A DNA stretch of 64,000 nt from Rhizobium sp. GN54 (lineage in GTDB: Bacteria; Pseudomonadota; Alphaproteobacteria; Rhizobiales; Rhizobiaceae). Position 1 is the stretch's first letter, and each line of letters opens with the position of its first letter. Of the stretch, positions 59,066-64,000 are shown one piece after another. The stretch covers positions 434,001-498,000 of the forward strand of contig NZ_JAJNCZ010000004.1 in the NCBI RefSeq assembly GCF_021026345.1, in the 5' to 3' direction. A model generated the notes under the pieces. That model saw nothing but the letters and a program-made list of their open reading frames with translations. It searched no databases and was not told the DNA's origin. A program made the translations under genes and the position numbers.

Positions 59066-59856
59066 TCGCTGCTTATGATCCTGTTTCGATAGATGCGTTC
59101 GAGGGCAAGGCCGGTCACGAGAAAGCCGGTCGCAACGGACAGGAGGTAGGTCTTGCTCAGCACGCTGACATAGTCGAGATAGGTTGCGGAACGGAACCAT
59201 TCGACGCAGTGCAGGAACGGGCTCCACCAGACGATCGCCAGGGCGGATGGCGGCAGGGACGACGGCACGAACAACAGGCCGGATGTCAGCATGAGGATCA
59301 TGTTGCTGAAGCTCAGGATCTTGGCCCAGAGCGGCACGAGGGTTCCGAACGTTGCGTTGAAGACGGCAAAGGAGAAGGCAAAGTAGAAGATAGCCAGGAG
59401 CGCGCCCGCGAACTCCAGAGGGTAGACGATGATGTGACGGTCCAGAATGGCAAACATGAAGAAGATGAACAGCGAACAGATGATCATCCAGATGATCGCC
59501 TCCAGCAGGAACGCCGCGACGATTGTGTCCAGCGGCTTCACCAGTGGGTAGCCCAGCATCGGCTGGTTGTGCGACAGCCCGTTGGCGGCCTTACGCGCAA
59601 TCAGGTTCGTCATCCGAAAGCCGATGATGCCAGTCAGGAAGAACAGCATGGCGCTGTCGCCGAACGGCAGGGAGGTGCGCACGAAGCTGTGCATGAACAG
59701 AAACAGGCAGACATAGATCGACGGCTCGGCGAGCGTCCAGAGATAGCCGATGCGGCTCTCGCCGAAGCGCGTGACGCCGCTACGCACGACGAGCGCGCCG
59801 ATGACGCGCGCATTCTCCTTGAGCGCATAGCTGAAGCTTTTGTCCATCAGATACAT
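59062..59856 (-). CDS. kpsM: Capsule ABC transporter permease KpsM
   Basis: A 264-aa ABC-2 type permease with six predicted helices. The N-terminus and loop RFGESRIGYLWTLAEPSIYV are characteristic of KpsM-like proteins. Pairs with KpsT by gene overlap and with KpsE, whose gene is 35 bp upstream. Confidence 0.95.
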   Translation of the reverse strand: MYLMDKSFSYALKENARVIGALVVRSGVTRFGESRIGYLWTLAEPSIYVCLFLFMHSFVRTSLPFGDSAMLFFLTGIIGFRMTNLIARKAANGLSHNQPMLGYPLVKPLDTIVAAFLLEAIIWMIICSLFIFFMFAILDRHIIVYPLEFAGALLAIFYFAFSFAVFNATFGTLVPLWAKILSFSNMILMLTSGLLFVPSSLPPSALAIVWWSPFLHCVEWFRSATYLDYVSVLSKTYLLSVATGFLVTGLALERIYRNRIISSE

Positions 59857-59891
59857 GGCGGTGCGCCCCTATGCGCCGCTCTGGCCAAAGG

Positions 59892-61298
59892 TCAAATCGC
59901 GTGATCCTTGACCGATTTGTAAACGAAGAAGCCGATCATCCACGCGGCAAAAAAGACGAGGAAGCCGAGCATCGTGTTCAGGACGCGCTTCGGATAGATG
60001 GCGATATCGGGTGTCCGCGGCGTCACATAGGTGGCGAAGAAGCGCTCCTGCTTCTGTGCCTCGACCATCGCGGTCTCGAGACCCACAAGTGATGTCGAGT
60101 AGGCCTTGACGGCAAACTCTTCCTCTAGAGAAAGCTGCGAGAACGTGTCCATCACGTCGGAGAGCGTGCTGCTGTCGGCGTCCGGATTGCGGCCGGTCTT
60201 CTGCACCGTGCCGGTTCCGACGCGTGCCTTCTGTTCGGCCAGCTGAGCTTCGAGTGCGACAATTCGCCGCTCCATGACCTTGGCGGACGGAGCTTCCCGG
60301 CTCGCGGCCGTGACCAACGCCTTGTAGCGCGTCCGGACAGAGGCGAGCTCCTGCTCGATCGAGCCGATGATTGACGATTCCATCGACGCGAGGGCCTGCG
60401 GATCGAGCGCCTGCTGCGTCTGGCGCAGGTCCGACAATTGCCGGCGAACGGCGCTCAACCGCTGCTCCGCACGCTCGACCTGCTTGTTGACGACCTCGGT
60501 GTACTGGATGCGCGACTCCTCGGACAGCCGGTTCACCAGGTTTTCCGAGACGAGAAGAATGGCATCCGTGATTTGCTTGGCGTCTTCGGGCGTGAAGGCA
60601 TAGACCTGCAGCGTGACGTTGCCGGTCGTCGAATTGAAGCCCACATTGACCATGTCGCGCCAGTAGCTGACGAATTCGTCGAGCGGCGTAACAGGATCGG
60701 TCTTGTAGACGAAGTCGATATCGTCGTGCGCGTAGAGCGTACGCACGTCCAGGTCTGCCTGTTGCTTGATGTCCTGCAACACCTGCTGCGAATGGATGTA
60801 GTCGGCGACGATATAGGAATCGCCCGCCTCCGCCGTCGTGCCCATCAGGCTGCCGAGGCCCAGAGCGTTCAGCGATCCCTGGCTGGAACCGCGAACGGCG
60901 AACTGTGTCTCTACCTCGTATTGAGGGCTGGCCCAGAAGGCATAGTAGAGCCCGGTCAGGATCGTCGGCAGGATCACCGCCAGGACGAAGGAAATGCTGG
61001 TCCACTGGACCTTGCGCTGCTTCTTGGGCAGCACCGGCATCTCGAAGATCGACTTGGTGGAGAATTTCTTGTCACGGTCGGTCTTGGCGGGTGCGAGATC
61101 CTCGTCGTCGTCATCGAAGGGGTCGCGATTGACCTTTGCGCCGGCGCCAATCGAAGCCTCCCGGATCAGGCGGCGCTTCTGCCGTTCCGCGCGCCGGACG
61201 ATACGAGCCTTCGCCATGTCCAGAAGATTGCTGGCCTGCGGCTGTTCTCGGGTCTCTGCTTCCAGTGCCGGCGCCGCGGGCGCAGTATCTTTCTTCAC
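59892..61298 (-). CDS. kpsE: Capsule export inner-membrane adaptor KpsE
   Basis: A 468-aa inner-membrane polysaccharide co-polymerase-type protein (KpsE/Wzc-like, without kinase). An N-terminal charged cytoplasmic part precedes TM1 (about 98-117), a large periplasmic region has coiled coil (about 250-350), and TM2 lies near the C-terminus (about 437-457). It bridges the KpsMT transporter and KpsD channel. The start is set at GTG 61298 because TTG 61325 is a rare start codon; either is possible. The N-terminus carries a longer Arg-rich segment than E. coli KpsE. Confidence 0.88.
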   Translation of the reverse strand: MKKDTAPAAPALEAETREQPQASNLLDMAKARIVRRAERQKRRLIREASIGAGAKVNRDPFDDDDEDLAPAKTDRDKKFSTKSIFEMPVLPKKQRKVQWTSISFVLAVILPTILTGLYYAFWASPQYEVETQFAVRGSSQGSLNALGLGSLMGTTAEAGDSYIVADYIHSQQVLQDIKQQADLDVRTLYAHDDIDFVYKTDPVTPLDEFVSYWRDMVNVGFNSTTGNVTLQVYAFTPEDAKQITDAILLVSENLVNRLSEESRIQYTEVVNKQVERAEQRLSAVRRQLSDLRQTQQALDPQALASMESSIIGSIEQELASVRTRYKALVTAASREAPSAKVMERRIVALEAQLAEQKARVGTGTVQKTGRNPDADSSTLSDVMDTFSQLSLEEEFAVKAYSTSLVGLETAMVEAQKQERFFATYVTPRTPDIAIYPKRVLNTMLGFLVFFAAWMIGFFVYKSVKDHAI

Positions 61299-61530
61299 GT
61301 CAATACTCTCGTCTCTGACTTGCAAATATTTACTAACTGCCTGAGGAAGCGGCAGTTTATTCGATCTGCAGTCGTGTTACAAGATGAGCGCTCCCCATAT
61401 TGTCCGCAGGGGAGGTGCTTTCGCTTCGGACCGACCTGGAAGCATTGATCCAGGATCGGGCACCGTTTCGTACGCCAATCCGGTATTTTTATGACATCGC
61501 GGCCGCGGGTTACTGGCACCCCGGCCGGGT

Positions 61531-62328
61531 TCAGGCAGCGCGGCCCCAGCCGATGAAGGCCGGATTGGCGAAATCCGAATCAGTCTGCTGGTTCGTCTTT
61601 CCGTACAGGAAGGGGCTTCCGTCGGGGCGCGTCACGCGTCCGCCGGCGGCGCGCAGGACCGCGTCGCCCGCCGCCGTATCCCACTCCATCGTCCGGCCGA
61701 AGCGCGGATAGACATCGGCCAGGCCCTCGGCGAGGAGGCAGAATTTCAGTGAGGAGCCGACCGTGGTGTGGTCGCAGATGCCGGTCTCCTGCAGGAACGC
61801 GTCGGTCTCCGGGTCGCCGTGCGTCCGGCTGACCACGGCCGTCAGGCTGCTGCCCCTGGAACGGCAGCCGATCGGGCGGCGGTTGACGATGGTGAAATCG
61901 TCGGCGACCTCGAACTTTTCCGCATGCCCCTCTGCGCCCCAATAGGCGATCTTCAGTGCCGGCGCGTAGACGATGCCGGCGACGGGCACGCCGGCCTCAA
62001 TCAGGGCGATGTTCACGGTGAACTCGTCTCGACGGTTGATGAATTCGCGGGTGCCGTCCAGAGGATCGACGAGGAAGAAACGCCGGCCGCCGACCTCGGG
62101 GATATTCCCCGCCGCGACGGCTTCCTCGGCCACGACAGGAATATCGGGAAAGGCGTCCGAAAGCGCACGGAGAATGATCGCCTCGGCGCGCTGGTCGGCC
62201 TCGGTCACCGGGGTGCAGTCGCTCTTGATCGAGACGGTGGGCCCCGCCCTGTAGACGGCCAGGATTTCCCGGCCGGCATCGATCGCCGCCTTGGCCAGTG
62301 TCGCTGCGAGGTTTGCCGGTAGTGTCAT
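61531..62328 (-). CDS. cysQ: 3'(2'),5'-bisphosphate nucleotidase CysQ
   Basis: CysQ removes the 3'-phosphate from PAP (and PAPS) made during sulfate assimilation. It is a 265-aa inositol monophosphatase-fold enzyme with the metal site EE (68-69) and DPLDGT (88-93) and the second half containing GSSLKFCLLAEGLADVYPRFGRTMEWDTAAGDAVL. Adjacent to cysNC; ATG 62328 used. Confidence 0.93.
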   Translation of the reverse strand: MTLPANLAATLAKAAIDAGREILAVYRAGPTVSIKSDCTPVTEADQRAEAIILRALSDAFPDIPVVAEEAVAAGNIPEVGGRRFFLVDPLDGTREFINRRDEFTVNIALIEAGVPVAGIVYAPALKIAYWGAEGHAEKFEVADDFTIVNRRPIGCRSRGSSLTAVVSRTHGDPETDAFLQETGICDHTTVGSSLKFCLLAEGLADVYPRFGRTMEWDTAAGDAVLRAAGGRVTRPDGSPFLYGKTNQQTDSDFANPAFIGWGRAA

Positions 62329-62360
62329 TGAGCGGTCCTGCTGTGGTTCTCGTATTGCCG

Positions 62361-62386
62361 TTGCCGGACCGCGAACGGTCCGGCAA
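62361..62386 (-). terminator. Hairpin between cysNC and cysQ
   Basis: A perfect 11-bp inverted repeat TTGCCGGACCG / CGGTCCGGCAA with tetraloop CGAA. No U-run follows, so its strength is uncertain, and it may only attenuate transcription into cysQ. Confidence 0.55.
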
Positions 62387-62405
62387 CGGAGAGAGGGGTC
62401 TGGTT

Positions 62406-64000
62406 CTAGCGTTTTCCGAGGTATTCGGCGATCTGCGTGGCCAGTTCGCCCGGATCGTGCCCGGCCGTCTTCAGATGGATCTCGGGCTCTTCCGGCTGCT
62501 CGTAGGGCGAGCTGATGCCGGTGAAGTTTTCCAGTTCGCCCGCCATGGCCTTCCTATAGAGGCCTTTAGGATCGCGCCTTGCGCATTCCTCCAGCGACGT
62601 GTCGACGAAGACCTCGATGAATTCACCGTCGGCGAACAGGTCGCGGGCCATACGCCGCTCCGAACGGAACGGAGAGATCGCCGATACGATCACGATCAGT
62701 CCCGCCTGTGTCATCAGGCGCGCGACTTCGGCGATCCGGCGAATGTTCTCCACCCGGTCCTCCGGCGTGAAGCCGAGATCGCGGTTCAGCCCATGGCGCA
62801 CGTTGTCGCCGTCGAGCACATAGGTGTGGCGGCCGCTCGCATGCAGAAGCTTTTCCAGCATGTTGGCGATGGTCGACTTGCCGGCGCCGGAATAGCCCGT
62901 CAGCCAGAGCACGGCGGGCTTCTGGTGCTTCAGCCCGGCCCGCGCGTTCTGGTCGATATCCAGCGCCTGCCACTGAACGTTGGTGGCGCGGCGCAGCGGA
63001 TGGTCGATCATGCCGGCGCCGACGGTGGCGTTGGTCAAACGGTCGATCAGCACGAAGTTGCCGGTCGTGCGATTGTCCTTGTAGCTGTCGAAGGCGACCG
63101 GCGACTGCGTGGCGATGTTGCAGACGCCGATCTCGTTCATGTGCAGCGACTTGGCCGCCTCGTGCGAGAAGCTGTTGATGTCGATCTGGTACTTGAGGGC
63201 CGTGACCGTGGCGCTCATGCTGTCGGTCTCGGTGCGCAGGATGTAGCTGCGCCCCGGCATCATCGGCTCGGCGGAGAACCACACCAGATGCGCCATGAAC
63301 TGGTCCGCAAGCTGCGGGCGATCGCCCGGGGCGGCCAGCATGTCGCCGCGGGAGATGTCGATCTCGTCTTCGAGCACGATCGTGACGGCCTGGCCTTCGG
63401 ACGCAGCCTGAAGGTCGCCGTCCGCCGTCACGATCGCCTTGACCTTTGAGGTGCGGCCGGACTTGGCCACGACGATGTCGTTCCCGACAGCGATGCGGCC
63501 GGAGGCGACCTGGCCGGCAAAGCCGCGAAAATCCTGGTCGGGGCGGGTGACGAGCTGGACCGGCAGCCGGAACGGCCTGCCGAGGTCCTGGCCGGCGAGC
63601 GGAACGGTCTCCAGATGGCCCAGCAATGTCGGACCGGCATACCACGGCATGTGCGCCGAGTTCGCCGTGACGTTGTCGCCGTGGCGCGCGGAAATCGGAA
63701 TGGGCGCGATGGTCGCAAAGCCCAGTCCGCCTGCGAAGGCACGAAATTCCTCGGCGATCTTGCCGAAGACTGCCTCATCGTAGCCGACGAGGTCGATCTT
63801 GTTAACCGCAAGCACGATGTTGCGAATGCCGAGCAGTGAGGCGATGAAGGCGTGGCGGCGCGTCTGGCGCAGGATGCCCTGGCGCGCATCGACGAGCAGC
63901 ACCGCGAGGTCGGCCGTGGAGGCGCCGGTCGCCATGTTGCGCGTATATTCCTCGTGGCCGGGAGAATCCGCGACGATGAAGCGGCGCTCCCCGGTGGCGA
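62406..64000 (-). CDS. cysNC: Sulfate adenylyltransferase subunit 1 / APS kinase fusion CysNC (partial)
   Basis: A bifunctional sulfate-activation enzyme (NodQ/CysNC type), cut off at its N-terminus by the window end. The available part starts in the GTPase domain of CysN ([17 protein letters not shown], then NKIDL), continues through the EF-Tu-like beta domains, and ends in the CysC APS kinase domain with Walker [10 protein letters not shown] and the [10 protein letters not shown] loop. It works with CysD (outside the window) to make APS and PAPS. The CysN-CysC fusion is normal in rhizobia. The true start is not visible. Confidence 0.95.
   Translation of the reverse strand, partial: ATGERRFIVADSPGHEEYTRNMATGASTADLAVLLVDARQGILRQTRRHAFIASLLGIRNIVLAVNKIDLVGYDEAVFGKIAEEFRAFAGGLGFATIAPIPISARHGDNVTANSAHMPWYAGPTLLGHLETVPLAGQDLGRPFRLPVQLVTRPDQDFRGFAGQVASGRIAVGNDIVVAKSGRTSKVKAIVTADGDLQAASEGQAVTIVLEDEIDISRGDMLAAPGDRPQLADQFMAHLVWFSAEPMMPGRSYILRTETDSMSATVTALKYQIDINSFSHEAAKSLHMNEIGVCNIATQSPVAFDSYKDNRTTGNFVLIDRLTNATVGAGMIDHPLRRATNVQWQALDIDQNARAGLKHQKPAVLWLTGYSGAGKSTIANMLEKLLHASGRHTYVLDGDNVRHGLNRDLGFTPEDRVENIRRIAEVARLMTQAGLIVIVSAISPFRSERRMARDLFADGEFIEVFVDTSLEECARRDPKGLYRKAMAGELENFTGISSPYEQPEEPEIHLKTAGHDPGELATQIAEYLGKR

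Overview
This is a 64 kb, GC-rich, gene-dense chromosomal segment from an alphaproteobacterium. It is almost certainly a member of the Hyphomicrobiales, most likely Rhizobiaceae; the genus cannot be fixed from sequence alone. The case rests on five things: the pal-cpoB-tilS-ftsH-glmM order; the CtrA cell-cycle genes chpT, ctrA and sciP close together beside a fliJ-like gene; an rpoH with a nearby rluD; a fused CysN-CysC; and a RIME-like double-palindrome repeat. No CRISPR array, intact insertion sequence or prophage was seen.

Layout. 0.2-7.1 kb: envelope and housekeeping block (pal, cpoB, tilS, ftsH, glmM). 7.2-9.2 kb: two tandem paralogous outer-membrane beta-barrel genes, each preceded by an array of TTAA motifs of CtrA-box type. 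9.5-12.5 kb: serC-serA serine pathway, with a hairpin leader whose last stem-loop holds the serC ribosome binding site. 12.5-16.9 kb: accessory metabolism (RIME-like repeat, GlcG/HbpS-like gene, frameshifted MFS transporter, divergent LysR regulator, EamA exporter). 17.0-26.7 kb: purA, a large acidic single-span protein, rpoH, an AT-flanked methyltransferase gene, rluD, an rRNA/tRNA methyltransferase and two conserved proteins of unknown role. 26.8-31.9 kb: eipA-like gene and the cell-cycle group chpT, a stand-alone receiver, ctrA, fliJ and sciP. 32.3-34.7 kb: a LuxR-type regulator, mnmA and an elongator tRNA-Met.

34.7-42.4 kb is the most irregular part. It holds an apparently degenerate segment after the tRNA, two small paralogous proteins of unknown family, a secreted RTX protein built only of PPC-like and calcium-binding repeats and flanked by about 70 bp direct repeats, an FAA-hydrolase gene with a divergent GntR regulator, and an orphan NodT-type outer-membrane factor. 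42.5-46.8 kb resembles the Bacillus Mhq quinone/electrophile regulon: an SDR, an in-frame fusion of an MhqE-like VOC dioxygenase to an MhqD-like hydrolase, an FMN reductase and a second VOC dioxygenase. 47.3-51.7 kb has a DeoR regulator diverging from a choline-kinase-like phosphotransferase and a dimethylglycine-dehydrogenase-like flavoprotein. 52.0-61.3 kb is an ABC-dependent (Kps-type) capsule export locus (kpsD-like, kpsC, kpsS, then convergent kpsE-kpsM-kpsT) with a phage-type DUF2793 protein between the arms and no glycan-assembly genes. 61.5-64.0 kb holds cysQ and the 3' part of a fused cysNC that runs off the window.

Functionally, CtrA, its phosphotransferase ChpT and its inhibitor SciP lie within 5 kb, and candidate CtrA sites occur upstream of ctrA, sciP, both beta-barrel genes, the NodT-type gene and possibly pal and chpT. 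This suggests that much of the envelope content here is tied to the cell cycle. That link is inference from motifs and needs binding or expression data.
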